A DNA stretch of 64,000 nt from Corynebacterium capitovis DSM 44611 (GCF_030440535.1 NZ_CP047117.1:124001-188000); one strand, 5' to 3'. Positions 1 to 9,261 are shown, counted from the first letter of the stretch. Numbers and translations are program-made. Notes: generated from the letters alone by a model not told the origin.

Positions 1-138
1 CACGCCGCCGGCGAGGTTGATGGCCGGGATCAGCAGCCCCAACGCGTCGTTAAGTCGCTTGAGCGGGTTGAGCGCTGTCACGGCCGACACGATGAGCGGC
101 AGCGCCACGAAGACGGGAAGGAGCGCGTCCACGGTCAC
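1..138 (-). CDS. mnhD: Na+/H+ antiporter subunit D, N-terminal part (cut by window edge)
   Basis: Only about the first 46 codons are present, running off the left edge of the window. The reading is a GTG start followed by a hydrophobic MrpD/NuoN-like N-terminus (VTVDALLPVFVALPLIVSA). The start overlaps the mnhC stop by four bases (GTGA), which indicates translational coupling inside the mnh operon. MrpD is a membrane subunit of the Mrp-type sodium/proton antiporter. The assignment rests on position after mnhC and the short readable N-terminus, so the full domain cannot be checked here. Confidence 0.75.
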   Translation of the reverse strand, partial: MTVDALLPVFVALPLIVSAVTALNPLKRLNDALGLLIPAINLAGGV

Positions 139-545
139 GGGGTTTCCTCCAACTCGTTGAGCTTCTTGGGATTCAGGCGGGCCGAACGACCCGCGGTGGA
201 GAGGGCCGAGGGGCGGAGCACGTCGGGTTCCGTTTCGGGCGGGCGCGACACCGTGTCGTCGTCCCAGCCGAGGGAGGAGAGCATGAGGAGGATCGTCGTG
301 GTCGCCATCGCGATGACGATGGCGGTGAGAACGAACGCCTGGGGGAGGGGATCAGCCATGTCGGAGAGGGGGGTGCGCGAGGGGAAATCCTCGCCGCGCC
401 AGGCCCCCACGCCCGTGGCCAGTAGCGTCAGGTTCGTGGCGTGCCCGAACAGGGACATGCCGAAGATGATGCGGACCATACCTCGTTGCAGCACTAGGTA
501 GACGGCGCCTGCCACGAGGACGGCAATGGTCAAAGCCATGATCAT
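135..545 (-). CDS. mnhC: Na+/H+ antiporter subunit C
   Basis: A 136-residue membrane protein related to NuoK/MrpC, a small subunit of the Mrp multi-subunit Na+(K+)/H+ antiporter. Three hydrophobic segments lie within the first ~95 residues, followed by a hydrophilic tail of ~45 residues that is longer than in many MrpC proteins. The longer frame extending back to 719 is antisense-like overlap with mnhA. The real start is the ATG at 545, or the second ATG two codons in, placed directly after the mnhA stop at 547. It lies between mnhA and mnhD, the usual order. Confidence 0.9.
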   Translation of the reverse strand: MIMALTIAVLVAGAVYLVLQRGMVRIIFGMSLFGHATNLTLLATGVGAWRGEDFPSRTPLSDMADPLPQAFVLTAIVIAMATTTILLMLSSLGWDDDTVSRPPETEPDVLRPSALSTAGRSARLNPKKLNELEETP

Positions 546-546
546 G

Positions 547-3447
547 CTAGAACTCTTTCCGCCCGACGGGCTGCGGGTCGTCGGCAGGGTTGATGGGCTC
601 TGGGTGAGCGGGGGCCGTGTTGTCCGGCTGCTCCGGCTGGGGCACATCGGGCAGGGGGTTGGGTCCCCCGCGGCGGTAGGTGAGGTTTTCCACCTCCGTG
701 CCCGGGCGAAGATAGCCACCCAGCTGGTTGATGGCCTGGGTGATCATGCCCAGCACCGCGAGGTAAATACCGAAGTCAAAGATAAGTGAGGTGGTTAGGT
801 GCTCGCCGGCGATTTCGCCGTGGATGGCGTACATGAACCCGCCCTCCAGGAAGCCGAGGAACCCGGAGCTGATGGCGATGATGATCCCCCAGCCGGCCAA
901 ACGCGAGGGGGATAGCTCCCGGACCACGTAGTTGTCCGCGCCGCGCGAGAGGTAGTTCAACGCAAACGCTGTGGCCATGACCAGCGCGGCGACAAACCCG
1001 CCCCCGGGGGCGGTGTGCCCGCGGAAGAAGATCAGCACGGACAAAACGAGCAGAACCGGGACGACTAGCGCGCTCGCCTTGCGCAGTGGCACCGAGTTCA
1101 GCTGGGACTGGCCGAAGGGGCGGGGGCGGGTACCGGCCTCGAACATGTGGCGCGGCATCGAGCGGGTGACGGCGAGGATGACCACGGCGGCCATGCCAAG
1201 CACGGAGAGCTCACCGAGCGTATCGAAACCGCGGAACTCAACGATGATGACCGCGACGATATTGTCCGCCCCCGTGAGCCGACCGCCTTCGGTGAGGTAC
1301 CACAGCGCCAGATCCGAGCGCTCCCGGCGCCCGGTGAGGCCGTAGACCCCGGCGAAGGCGACGACTCCGGCGAGGAGGGCCAGGGCGGCCGCGGCCCATT
1401 TCCGCGCGCGTGGGGTTTCGGGGAAAGAGCGGGGCTGGTAGCGCACCACCATCATGATCACCACGACCGTGAGCGCCTCCACGGCGAACTGGGTGAGAGC
1501 CACGTCCGGCGCGCTGAGTAGGAACATCTGGAGCGTCATACCAACGCCCACGGTGCCGAGCAGGACCGCCGCGGCCAACCGGCTGCGCGTGGTCACCAGC
1601 GCTAGGACCGACATCGAGATGATGGCAAACGGGATGAGGTCCCACCAGTTGGTCAACCCGTCGACACGCGGGGCGGGCGTGGCACCGTCGATGCCGGGCA
1701 GCGCGATCGCGCTAGCGCCTAGGGCGACAACGGCCGCGATGAGCCAGAGCAGGTGGCGGGAGGGGTTGAAGCCGTTTGCCATCGCCCCGAGCCCACGTCC
1801 AGCGGAACTCAGCGCTCCCACTAGGCCGTGAAGCGCAGCGTTGCCGTCGGTGGGCAGCAGGGCTCGATTGTTCAGCGCCTCGTAGATGCCGGCGCGTTTG
1901 AACACGAAGATGATGCCACCCACCAGCACCGCCATTGACACGACGAACGGTGCGGTGACGCCGTGCCAGAGGGCGAGGTGCGCTTCCTCCCCCTGGGTGA
2001 TGGAGGCGACCGCGGCGTTGATGGGCCCGTCGACGCGGGACAGCATCAGGGGAAGCACCGCCGACATGAGGCCGGGCAGGGCTGCGGGGAGCCAGAGGGA
2101 GACAGGCGCCTCGTGGACACCTGTCATGTCCCGTGGCCCGTCCACGAAGGCGCCGAAGACGATCTTCGCGGAGTAGACGAAGGTGAGGAATGCTGCGCAC
2201 CCCGCAACGACCAGCAAGAACGTACCGGTTCCCGGGGTTTCTGCAAACGCGGCGAGGATCGACTCTTTGGACACGAACCCGAACAGCGGGGGAACGGCCG
2301 CCATCGACGCCGCGGAGATAACCACGGACACGAACGTCCACGGCATTTTGTCGTACAGCCTGCCTAGCCGGCGGATATCACGCGTTCCCGCCTCGTGGTC
2401 AACCACGCCGATGAGCATGAAAAGACTGGACTTGAACAGCGCGTGGGCCAGTGTGTGCGTCACCGCAGCCGCGAGTGCCAGAGGGGAGCCAATGCCGATC
2501 GCGGCGACAATCCACCCCAGGTGGGAGACCGTGGAGTAGGCGGTGAGGTGTTTAAGGTCCGTCTTCGTGATCGCGAAGACCGCGGACATCGCCGCCGTAA
2601 ACAACCCGACTGTGACCAGGAGCCAGTGCCACACGGGTGCGTCGGCGAAGATCGTCGAGAAGCGAAGCAGCACGTAGATACCGGCCTTGACCACTGCCGC
2701 CGCGTGGAGGAAGGCGGAGACTGGGGTGGCCGCAGCCATCGCCTCCGGCAGCCAGAAGTGGAAGGGGAACTGCGCGGCCTTAGTGAAGGCGGAGACCGCA
2801 ACAAGGAGGGCGACCACGGTGGTCAGGCCCGGACGGGCGGACCACACCGGTGAGTCGAGGATCCCATCTAGACGGGTCGTGCCGGTGGCCACAGCCGCGA
2901 CCGCCAGGGCCGCAAGCAGCGTCAACCCGCCGAAGAAGGTGAGGATGAGAGTGCGATACGAACCGGCCTGACCGCCCGACCCGGAGCGGGCGATGAGGAG
3001 GAACGAGGCAATGGACACCAGCTCCCAGGACACGAAGAGGACGACGACATCGTTGCTCAGCACGAGCAGCAGGACGGAGAAGGTAAACGCCGTCATGAGC
3101 GTGTAGAAGCTCGTGTTGCCCTCGCGCCGCGGCAGGTAGGCCGCCGAGTAGATGAACACAACGCCACCGATGACGAGGGCGAGAAGCGCAAAGAACATGC
3201 CTAGCCCGTCGGCGCGCAACGCGAGGTCAACGCTCGTGGACGGGCCGAGAATACCCCGTGCCCAGGGCACACTCCACGTCAAAGGCGCGCCCGCCGCGAC
3301 CTCCGGGTATCGGCGGGCGAGAACGCCCGCGGCGGCGAAGAGGAGAAGCGCGAGCGGCCAGCCGGCACGCCTGTCCAACACGCGCACGAGCGGCGGCGCG
3401 AGGACCACTGCAGCACCGACCAACACGAGCACGAGGGGGAGAGTCAT
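547..3447 (-). CDS. mnhA: Na+/H+ antiporter subunit A with fused subunit B domain
   Basis: A 966-residue polytopic protein, the large subunit of the Mrp antiporter. The N-terminal ~500 residues are a NuoL/MrpA proton-channel domain with the conserved HFWLPEAM stretch near residue 231, followed by ATPVSAFLHAA. Residues ~630-670 match the DUF4040/MbhD-like segment and ~735-760 an MbhE-like helix. From ~783 to ~916 there is an MnhB domain (FRGHTAPGGGFVAAL), so no separate mnhB is expected. The tail is hydrophilic and proline-rich. I take the ATG at 3447, preceded by GGAG, rather than the longer upstream frame. First gene of the mnh operon. Confidence 0.93.
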   Translation of the reverse strand: MTLPLVLVLVGAAVVLAPPLVRVLDRRAGWPLALLLFAAAGVLARRYPEVAAGAPLTWSVPWARGILGPSTSVDLALRADGLGMFFALLALVIGGVVFIYSAAYLPRREGNTSFYTLMTAFTFSVLLLVLSNDVVVLFVSWELVSIASFLLIARSGSGGQAGSYRTLILTFFGGLTLLAALAVAAVATGTTRLDGILDSPVWSARPGLTTVVALLVAVSAFTKAAQFPFHFWLPEAMAAATPVSAFLHAAAVVKAGIYVLLRFSTIFADAPVWHWLLVTVGLFTAAMSAVFAITKTDLKHLTAYSTVSHLGWIVAAIGIGSPLALAAAVTHTLAHALFKSSLFMLIGVVDHEAGTRDIRRLGRLYDKMPWTFVSVVISAASMAAVPPLFGFVSKESILAAFAETPGTGTFLLVVAGCAAFLTFVYSAKIVFGAFVDGPRDMTGVHEAPVSLWLPAALPGLMSAVLPLMLSRVDGPINAAVASITQGEEAHLALWHGVTAPFVVSMAVLVGGIIFVFKRAGIYEALNNRALLPTDGNAALHGLVGALSSAGRGLGAMANGFNPSRHLLWLIAAVVALGASAIALPGIDGATPAPRVDGLTNWWDLIPFAIISMSVLALVTTRSRLAAAVLLGTVGVGMTLQMFLLSAPDVALTQFAVEALTVVVIMMVVRYQPRSFPETPRARKWAAAALALLAGVVAFAGVYGLTGRRERSDLALWYLTEGGRLTGADNIVAVIIVEFRGFDTLGELSVLGMAAVVILAVTRSMPRHMFEAGTRPRPFGQSQLNSVPLRKASALVVPVLLVLSVLIFFRGHTAPGGGFVAALVMATAFALNYLSRGADNYVVRELSPSRLAGWGIIIAISSGFLGFLEGGFMYAIHGEIAGEHLTTSLIFDFGIYLAVLGMITQAINQLGGYLRPGTEVENLTYRRGGPNPLPDVPQPEQPDNTAPAHPEPINPADDPQPVGRKEF

Positions 3448-3596
3448 GTGAGCTCCGGGGCTTGACGTCAGGTTCTCTGGGTTGGGAAAAGCTAGGCTAA
3501 GGGTAGCAACCCAGCCCGACAGCCTCATAGTGGCGCCAGCGCAGACGTCGGTGCGCCTTGTCTGCTTAGCCGGTCGCCGGCGTTATATTTCGTGGC

Positions 3597-4997
3597 ATGA
3601 AGTGGCGTTTACCGGCAGCCGTGGTGCTTTGCACTGCTGGCGCGTTCCTCCCCCTGACACCCGCGAGCACGTGGACGCACAGTGACGGGGCGGAGGGGGC
3701 ACCAACGGTAACCGCCACCTCGGACGAGCTCGTCGCCGCCCGCCGAGCTGCGGGGGAGGCCGACAGCCAGGCGGGCTTCCTCACCCAGGGGACAGTCAAG
3801 CTCAAAGACGGCTCTGCACAACTCGACGACCAGTCGCAGCAACTTCTCGACGGCATCGGGTCCGCCCACGACGGCGCGCAGCAACTCGCGGACGGGATGG
3901 TGGAAATCCAGGCGGGCACCGGCCAGCTGGCCGACGGGGCGACGCAGGTCGCCGACGCGGTGGGGGGAGTGGTGGACCAGGTCGTCGGGTTCGAGGCGGT
4001 GCGCGGCCAGGTGGTGGCCAGCATCGACTCGGCGCTGGCCAAGATGGGCAACTCCCGAGAGCCGGATATTGTGCAAGCGCGCGAGACCCTGACCAACTTG
4101 CGTGAGCAGGCCCGCACGGCGGAGATTCCTGCCGACGTGGTGGCGCAGATGAACCAGCTGAAGTCGGGATCACGGGAGGTAGCCAACCAGCTCGCCGTTC
4201 CCGGTTACGGCTACCACGACGGGATCTACTCAGCGACGAAGGGAGCCGCCGACCTGGCCAGCGGGTTGTCCCGGCTGGATACGGGTGCCGACGCCGCGGG
4301 CGAGGGAATCGGACAGCTGCGTGATGGTGCGGCGCAGATCGACACGATGGCGGGCCTGACCTCTGAGAAGATCGACGCGGTGCAGCGCGCGTTGCCGGCC
4401 GCCCAGGCCGGTGAGGCGGAGGCGACAACGGAAGCCTCCCCGACATCGACCCTTGCCCCGCTCGCCGCCATGCTGCTCGCCGCCCTCGTCGTTTGCGGCG
4501 GTTTCCTCCTCGGCTCCCAGCGCAACCGGTGGGTCATTGGGGGCGGTGCGGTCTTTTTCGCGCTGGTGGGTTACGTGCTCGCCGTCATCGTGGGCTCCGG
4601 TCTGAGTGCTACCGCCCAGGCGGTGGGAGCGGTGGCGCTTGTCGCCGGCGCCCTTGCTTCCGCGGGCCTGTCGCGCGCCATATTTTCGACGTGTGGGCCC
4701 CGGGTTGGCTTGGGGGTGGCGGCCGCGCTCGTCACCATCCAAATCGGTGTGGTCGGTTGGGTATGGAAGTCCGCGACGACGGGCGCGGCAGGCGACATCG
4801 CCGAGGCGGTGTCGAGCGCGATGCCGATGCACTGGGTCACGGCCGCGTTGTCGGCGGCCGGCAACGGTGGGGCGCCGCACGCCATGTGGCTGGGAATCGC
4901 GCTAAGCGCCGCCTTGGCTGCTGTGGGGCTCGTGCCCGCGTTTAAAACGAACCGGACACCCCGCGACGGGAGTGTGCGGAACTCACCGTCTTGGTAA
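3597..4997 (+). CDS. YhgE/Pip-like membrane protein with Leu/Gly heptad repeats
   Basis: A 466-residue envelope protein. It has an N-terminal signal or anchor helix (residues 1-24). An extracytoplasmic region with heptads of the type LxDGxxQLxxG runs roughly from 66 to 125 and again near 190-235. About four membrane segments follow from ~280 to the end. This architecture resembles YhgE/Pip-type proteins, which in other Gram-positives are linked to phage infection or ESX-related export; no specific substrate can be inferred. The start is supported by a TATATT hexamer (3584-3589) ending seven bases before the ATG, a leaderless pattern. It is divergent from mnhA. Confidence 0.7.
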   Translation: MKWRLPAAVVLCTAGAFLPLTPASTWTHSDGAEGAPTVTATSDELVAARRAAGEADSQAGFLTQGTVKLKDGSAQLDDQSQQLLDGIGSAHDGAQQLADGMVEIQAGTGQLADGATQVADAVGGVVDQVVGFEAVRGQVVASIDSALAKMGNSREPDIVQARETLTNLREQARTAEIPADVVAQMNQLKSGSREVANQLAVPGYGYHDGIYSATKGAADLASGLSRLDTGADAAGEGIGQLRDGAAQIDTMAGLTSEKIDAVQRALPAAQAGEAEATTEASPTSTLAPLAAMLLAALVVCGGFLLGSQRNRWVIGGGAVFFALVGYVLAVIVGSGLSATAQAVGAVALVAGALASAGLSRAIFSTCGPRVGLGVAAALVTIQIGVVGWVWKSATTGAAGDIAEAVSSAMPMHWVTAALSAAGNGGAPHAMWLGIALSAALAAVGLVPAFKTNRTPRDGSVRNSPSW

Positions 4998-5133
4998 CCA
5001 CAATCCCGTCCTGACAGCCCATGGTGACGACGCTTCGTGCACACCTGGGCAGTTTTGCGGACGAGTCCGCCGGGCAGTTGCCCGGAGAGAAAGCGGCGCT
5101 CCATTGGAAATCATGTCCTTGTGGGGGTGGCGC

Positions 5134-5180
5134 GAAAAACCGGCGCTCCCCCCTCTGTGAAAGAGTGAAGAACGCCGGTT
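5134..5180 (-). terminator. Rho-independent terminator of tRNA-Pro
   Basis: On the minus strand, directly after the tRNA, the inverted repeat AACCGGCG / CGCCGGTT (5173-5180 and 5138-5145) is followed by a run of five T. The loop is long (~27 nt). It is well placed to end the tRNA-Pro transcript before the convergent gene ending at 4997. Nothing else is seen between 4998 and 5133. Confidence 0.7.
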
Positions 5181-5185
5181 GACCG

Positions 5186-5262
<77 letters not shown>

Positions 5263-5273
5263 GTACTGGGGAT

Positions 5274-5302
5274 ACTTTAGTGCAGCCCCTCCCTGAGGCC
5301 AA
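5274..5302 (-). promoter_or_regulatory. Promoter of tRNA-Pro
   Basis: On the minus strand TTGGCC (5297-5302) and TAAAGT (5274-5279) are separated by 17 bases. The -10 hexamer ends about 11 bases before the mature tRNA 5' end. It lies just downstream of the metallophosphoesterase stop at 5314. Confidence 0.55.
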
Positions 5303-5313
5303 AACTGCAGGTC

Positions 5314-6219
5314 TCAGTGCTTTCGCTCACTCATGCGCAGCAGTGCGGCGGAGGGACGGCAGAAGATGCGCACTGGCGCGTACTTCGAGGTGCCCAGCCC
5401 GTTGGAGACCTCCATCCACATCCGCCCAAAGCGATGCAGCCCCGATGCGCGCGCAGCGTCGATGTCCGCGTTGGTCACGATCGCACGCTCACCGGGCAGG
5501 CAAATCTGGCCGCCGTGGGTGTGGCCGGCTAGGGCAAGGTCGTAACCGTCAGCCTCGAAGGCGGAGAGCACCTTGCGGTAGGGGGCGTGGAGCAACGCGA
5601 TGGAAAGGTCGGCGTCAGGGTTGGGAGCGCCCGCGACCTGCGAGTAGTCGTCTAAGTCGTGGTGCGGGTCATCCACCCCCGCCAGCGCCAGCTTCAGCCC
5701 ACCCGCCTTAAACTCCAGCCGGCGATGCGTCGCATCCTGCCAGCCGCGTTCGATAAAGGCTGCTCGCATCCCCTTCCACGGCAGGTCTATGTACGACGGC
5801 TCCCGCTTCTGGTCCAGCAGGTACTTCACGGGGTTGACGGGCCGGGGGGCCCAGTAATCGTTCGTACCAAAGACGAAGGCGCCCGGTCTGTCCAACAGCG
5901 GGCCCAGCGCGTCGAGCACCCAAGGCACCCCCGCCGGGTCGGAGAGGTTGTCACCGGTGTTGATCACCAGGTCGGGGTTTAGCGCGTCGAGAGCCGAGAC
6001 CCACGCGACTTTAGTCTCCTGGCCGGGGATCATGTGCAAATCCGACACGTGGAGAATGGTGAAGTCCTTCGACCCGCGCAGGGTACCGGGCTCCAAGATG
6101 GGCAGCTCGTACGTCTTCAAACGGAACTGTCGCAGTTCACGGTTGCCCGCGGCGAGCGCGAGGGCGCCGACGGCCGCGGTCGAGCCGGCAAGGGACAGGA
6201 TCACTCGCGAAGTTTTCAC
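5314..6219 (-). CDS. Metallophosphoesterase, membrane-anchored
   Basis: A 301-residue calcineurin-like phosphoesterase (YkuE/YaeI type) with an N-terminal hydrophobic anchor (about residues 5-22). The metal-binding blocks appear in order: HVSDLHM (~57), NTGDN (~86), GTNDYW (~118) and GHTHGGQ (~232). Such enzymes hydrolyse phosphodiesters or phosphomonoesters with two metal ions; the substrate here is unknown. I choose the GTG at 6219 because TAACGT (6227-6232) ends seven bases upstream and no Shine-Dalgarno is seen. The alternative GTG at 6228 would overlap that hexamer. It is divergent from the YqeY gene. A homologue sits near pbp1 in other corynebacteria and mycobacteria. Confidence 0.88.
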   Translation of the reverse strand: MKTSRVILSLAGSTAAVGALALAAGNRELRQFRLKTYELPILEPGTLRGSKDFTILHVSDLHMIPGQETKVAWVSALDALNPDLVINTGDNLSDPAGVPWVLDALGPLLDRPGAFVFGTNDYWAPRPVNPVKYLLDQKREPSYIDLPWKGMRAAFIERGWQDATHRRLEFKAGGLKLALAGVDDPHHDLDDYSQVAGAPNPDADLSIALLHAPYRKVLSAFEADGYDLALAGHTHGGQICLPGERAIVTNADIDAARASGLHRFGRMWMEVSNGLGTSKYAPVRIFCRPSAALLRMSERKH

Positions 6220-6298
6220 CCGTTCCACGTTACTGGGCCGATGTGGAGAGCCCCGCTGGGCGCCTTTCGTGTCTGTGCCGTCGCGTACTCTCGGGGGC

Positions 6299-6751
6299 AT
6301 GAGTGAGCTCAAAGAGAGAATCCGCGCTGACCTGAAGGAATCGATGAAGGCCAAGGAAAAGGTGCGCACGGGCACGATCCGTATGCTGCTCGCCGCCATT
6401 CAGGCCGCGGAGACCGAGGGGTCGAAGCACGAGGTTGACGACAACGACATCATCAGCATCGTCGCCCGCGAGATTAAGAAGCGCCGCGAGTCGGCGGACA
6501 TTTACCGCATCAACGGGCGCGACGACCTCGCCGACAACGAGCTCGCCGAAGCTGAGGTCCTCGAGGCGTACCAGCCGCAGCAGCTTGACGACGGTGCTCT
6601 GGCCGCCCTCGTTGACGAAGCGGTCGCGGAGACGGGCGCCCATTCCATGGCGCAGATGGGCCAGGTGATGAAGGCGGCCACGGCAAAGGCCGCGGGGCGA
6701 GTCGACGGCAAGCGGCTCTCCGAGGCGGTTAAGGCCCACCTCTCTCAGTAG
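6299..6751 (+). CDS. GatB/YqeY domain protein
   Basis: A 150-residue soluble protein matching the YqeY family over its whole length. It starts MSELKERIRADLKES, contains the EIKKRRESADIY segment and ends with the MGQVMKA..GRVDGKRLSEAV block. The domain resembles the tRNA-binding tail of GatB amidotransferase and may act in tRNA or amidation quality control; its exact role is not known. The start is supported by TACTCT (6286-6291), seven bases before the ATG. Its stop is four bases from that of the convergent pbp gene. Confidence 0.9.
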   Translation: MSELKERIRADLKESMKAKEKVRTGTIRMLLAAIQAAETEGSKHEVDDNDIISIVAREIKKRRESADIYRINGRDDLADNELAEAEVLEAYQPQQLDDGALAALVDEAVAETGAHSMAQMGQVMKAATAKAAGRVDGKRLSEAVKAHLSQ

Positions 6752-6755
6752 GGCG

Positions 6756-9161
6756 CTACTGGTTCAGGAGGGAATTGAAGGCGTTCCGGGCGTCGTTAAG
6801 CGTGCGTGAAAGCTCTTCGAGGTCCGGGCCCGGCGCCTGTGTCGGGGTGGGGGAGGGTGTCGTTGGTGTCGTGCTCCGCGTGCGCGCCGGGGAGCCGTCG
6901 GAGACGTTGAGCGTGACCAGGGATCCGCGGCCGACTCCGGAATCCGCCGCTTCTGCCGAGATGACGGTGTCTGCGGGGGTGCCGTTGCCGGAGACCGTGC
7001 GCGTGGTCACGGTGAAACCGGCCTGCTCCAGCTGCGTGCGCGCCGCGCTCTTGCTCAGGCCGACCACCTGGTCGATCGCCGCGCGGCGCGTTCCGCGGTT
7101 ATATACTTGGTTGGAGCTGGGCAGACCCGCCTCACGGGCGCCCGGTGCACCGTTAGCCATCTGGAACCAGGAGCGTGCTGCCTCATCGCCGCCGTAGAGC
7201 GTGCCGGAGCTGCATTGGCGCACGGGGCTCGTGCACAGTGCTGTGGTTTGCGTTCCATCGTTGAAGATATAGGCCGCTCCCGCCACGCCCTGGGTGAATC
7301 CGAGGAAGGCGGAGGACTGGTGGGATTCCGTCGTTCCTGTTTTGGATGCAACCGGTGTCGTCCATCCGGCTGCGGTCGCGGCAGCCTTGGCAGTACCACT
7401 CTTGGCGTCTTCGGACATGCCCTGAGCCAGCGCGCCCGCGATGTCTGGGCTGACCGCCTGTTCACACGCCGGGCGGTCGATGTAGACCTCCTGCCCCAGT
7501 TTGTCCTTCACGCTGACGATCGGGTTGGGCTCACACCACCGGCCGCCGGAGGCGATCGTCGCCGCCACGTTGGAGAGCTCTAGCGCGTTGACCGCGGTCG
7601 GGCCGAGGGTGAACGAGCCCATGTTCTCCTCCTCGACGGCCTGACGCACGGAGCGGGTGCCGTCGTAGCTGCCCTCGTCGTCGTAGGAGCGTAGTCCGAG
7701 GCGGATCGCCATATCGACGGTCGGCGTCACGCCGACTTTCTGAATGAGCTGGATGAACGTCGTGTTGGGGGATTGCGCCAGGGCGTCGCGAAGGCTGAGC
7801 TGGGGCGCGTAGGTCCCCGCGTTTTCCACGCAGTACGCGCCCGCGGGGCAGTTCGCGGCCCCGCCGGCGCCCATCCCGTAAACCACCGCGCGTGTCGGGG
7901 TGTCCAGCATGGTGTCGAGGCCAAGGCCCTGCTCCAAGGCGACACCCGCCGTGAAAATCTTGAATACGGAACCGGCGCCGTTGCCTACCATCGACGAGCC
8001 CTGGGGCATCAGGGTCTGTGAGCTGTCGAGGTCCAAACCGTAGTAGCGCGAAGAGGCCATGGCGGCGATGTCATGGGAATCGCTTCCCGGCGTGATGACG
8101 TTGAGGACCTCGGCGACCCCGTCGGTCGTGGGGCTGACGTTGGAGCGCACCGCCTGGACCGTGCTGGCCTGAATGGCGGGGTCCAGAGTGGTGGTGATGG
8201 TGTAGGACCCCTTTTCCAGCTCCTCGATGGGCAAGCCCTTCTCCGCTAGGTAGTTCAGGGCGTAGTCGCAGAGGAAGCCGTTGTCTCCGGCGGCGATGCA
8301 GCCGTCGGCAAGACCCTGCGGCTCCGGCAAAATGCCGAGCGGGGAGGCGATGGCCGCGTCGGCCTCGGCTTGGCTGAGGTAGCCCTCGTTGGCCATGTTC
8401 GTCAGGACGGTGTTGCGTCGCTCGGTGGCGTCCTCGACGTTGGTGTAGGGGTTGAGGTATTCCACGGACTGGAGCAGGCCGATGAGCAGGGCCGCCTGGG
8501 CCGGGCCGAGGTTGCGGGCGGGGATGCCGAAGTATGTGAGCGCGGCTGCCTCGATGCCATAGGAGTGGTTGCCAAAGGAGACGAGGTTGAGGTACCGGGT
8601 GAGAATCTCGTCCTTGCTTAGCGTCTTGTTCAGGTCCGAGGCCATGCGCATTTCCCGCAGCTTGCGGGGGATGGATTGCTCCGTCGCTGCGCGGGCTTCG
8701 TCCTCCGTCTCCGCGTTGATCAGCCAGAGGTAGTTCTTTACGTACTGCTGGTTGATCGTCGACGCACCCTGCTCCACCGAGCCGGCGAGCACGTTGGTCA
8801 CAATGGCGCGCGCGAAACCCTGCATGTCCACGCCGTCGTGGGCATAGAAGCGGCGGTCCTCTGTGGCCACGAGCGCGTCTTTGGCGTACTGCGAGATGTC
8901 CTCGCTGGCCACCTCGTAGCGGCGTTGGGAGTAGAGCCAGGCCATGGGCGTGCCGTTGACGTCGGTAATCGTGGTGACGCCGGGAACGCTTCCGCTGGTG
9001 AGATCGAGCAGGTTCGACTTCATCGTCTCGTCCGTGCGGGCGAGGGCGACCCCCCCGAGCCCGACGACGGGCGCGAGGCACAGGGCGACCGCAAGCGCTG
9101 CTGCAGGGATAGCAAGCACGAGCTTGAGGACAGAGGTGAAGGGGGACCTAGCGTCAGACAC
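6756..9161 (-). CDS. Class A penicillin-binding protein (bifunctional) with PASTA domain
   Basis: An 801-residue peptidoglycan synthase anchored by one N-terminal helix (residues ~12-42). The GT51 glycosyltransferase domain carries the catalytic Glu of EDRRFYAHDG (E101). The transpeptidase domain shows the SVFK motif near residue 398, SPNT downstream, and SKTGT near 607. One PASTA-like domain covers about 698-757, followed by a Pro/Thr-rich linker and a short tail. In C. glutamicum the homologue next to whcA is PBP1a, and in mycobacteria PonA2. The GTG start is leaderless by pattern (TAAGGT at 9168-9173, gap of six). It is divergent from whcA. Confidence 0.94.
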   Translation of the reverse strand: MSDARSPFTSVLKLVLAIPAAALAVALCLAPVVGLGGVALARTDETMKSNLLDLTSGSVPGVTTITDVNGTPMAWLYSQRRYEVASEDISQYAKDALVATEDRRFYAHDGVDMQGFARAIVTNVLAGSVEQGASTINQQYVKNYLWLINAETEDEARAATEQSIPRKLREMRMASDLNKTLSKDEILTRYLNLVSFGNHSYGIEAAALTYFGIPARNLGPAQAALLIGLLQSVEYLNPYTNVEDATERRNTVLTNMANEGYLSQAEADAAIASPLGILPEPQGLADGCIAAGDNGFLCDYALNYLAEKGLPIEELEKGSYTITTTLDPAIQASTVQAVRSNVSPTTDGVAEVLNVITPGSDSHDIAAMASSRYYGLDLDSSQTLMPQGSSMVGNGAGSVFKIFTAGVALEQGLGLDTMLDTPTRAVVYGMGAGGAANCPAGAYCVENAGTYAPQLSLRDALAQSPNTTFIQLIQKVGVTPTVDMAIRLGLRSYDDEGSYDGTRSVRQAVEEENMGSFTLGPTAVNALELSNVAATIASGGRWCEPNPIVSVKDKLGQEVYIDRPACEQAVSPDIAGALAQGMSEDAKSGTAKAAATAAGWTTPVASKTGTTESHQSSAFLGFTQGVAGAAYIFNDGTQTTALCTSPVRQCSSGTLYGGDEAARSWFQMANGAPGAREAGLPSSNQVYNRGTRRAAIDQVVGLSKSAARTQLEQAGFTVTTRTVSGNGTPADTVISAEAADSGVGRGSLVTLNVSDGSPARTRSTTPTTPSPTPTQAPGPDLEELSRTLNDARNAFNSLLNQ

Positions 9162-9190
9162 TCCCTTACCTTATGTGACGGCACTGGCGC

Positions 9191-9216
9191 GGGGGAATGC
9201 CCGTTCCCCCCTTTTT
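9191..9216 (+). terminator. Terminator-like hairpin in the pbp/whcA intergenic region
   Basis: GGGGGAA (9191-9197) pairs with TTCCCCC (9204-9210) around a six-base loop and is followed on the plus strand by CTTTTTGTG. It looks like an intrinsic terminator reading rightward. The nearest upstream plus-strand gene ends at 6751, so its natural client would be an antisense transcript of pbp or read-through. On the minus strand it lies upstream of the pbp promoter. Confidence 0.55.
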
Positions 9217-9217
9217 G

Positions 9218-9261
9218 TGTGACCCATTCGACATCCGGGGTGCGCTGTGAATACACTTACA
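9218..9261. promoter_or_regulatory. Two GlxR-like (CRP-type) boxes upstream of whcA
   Basis: TGTGACCCATTCGACA (9218-9233) and TGTGAATACACTTACA (9246-9261) match the GlxR consensus TGTGA-N6-TCACA at 8 and 9 of 10 fixed positions. They are 28 bases apart, start to start. The second overlaps a possible -10, TACACT (9252-9257). They lie between the divergent pbp and whcA genes. Binding is inferred only. Confidence 0.5.

Noticed and set aside
8071-9081. A 336-codon minus-strand frame in pbp and other long frames there.
   Set aside because: It is frame-shifted relative to the clear PBP reading and has Arg/His/Gly-rich shadow composition.
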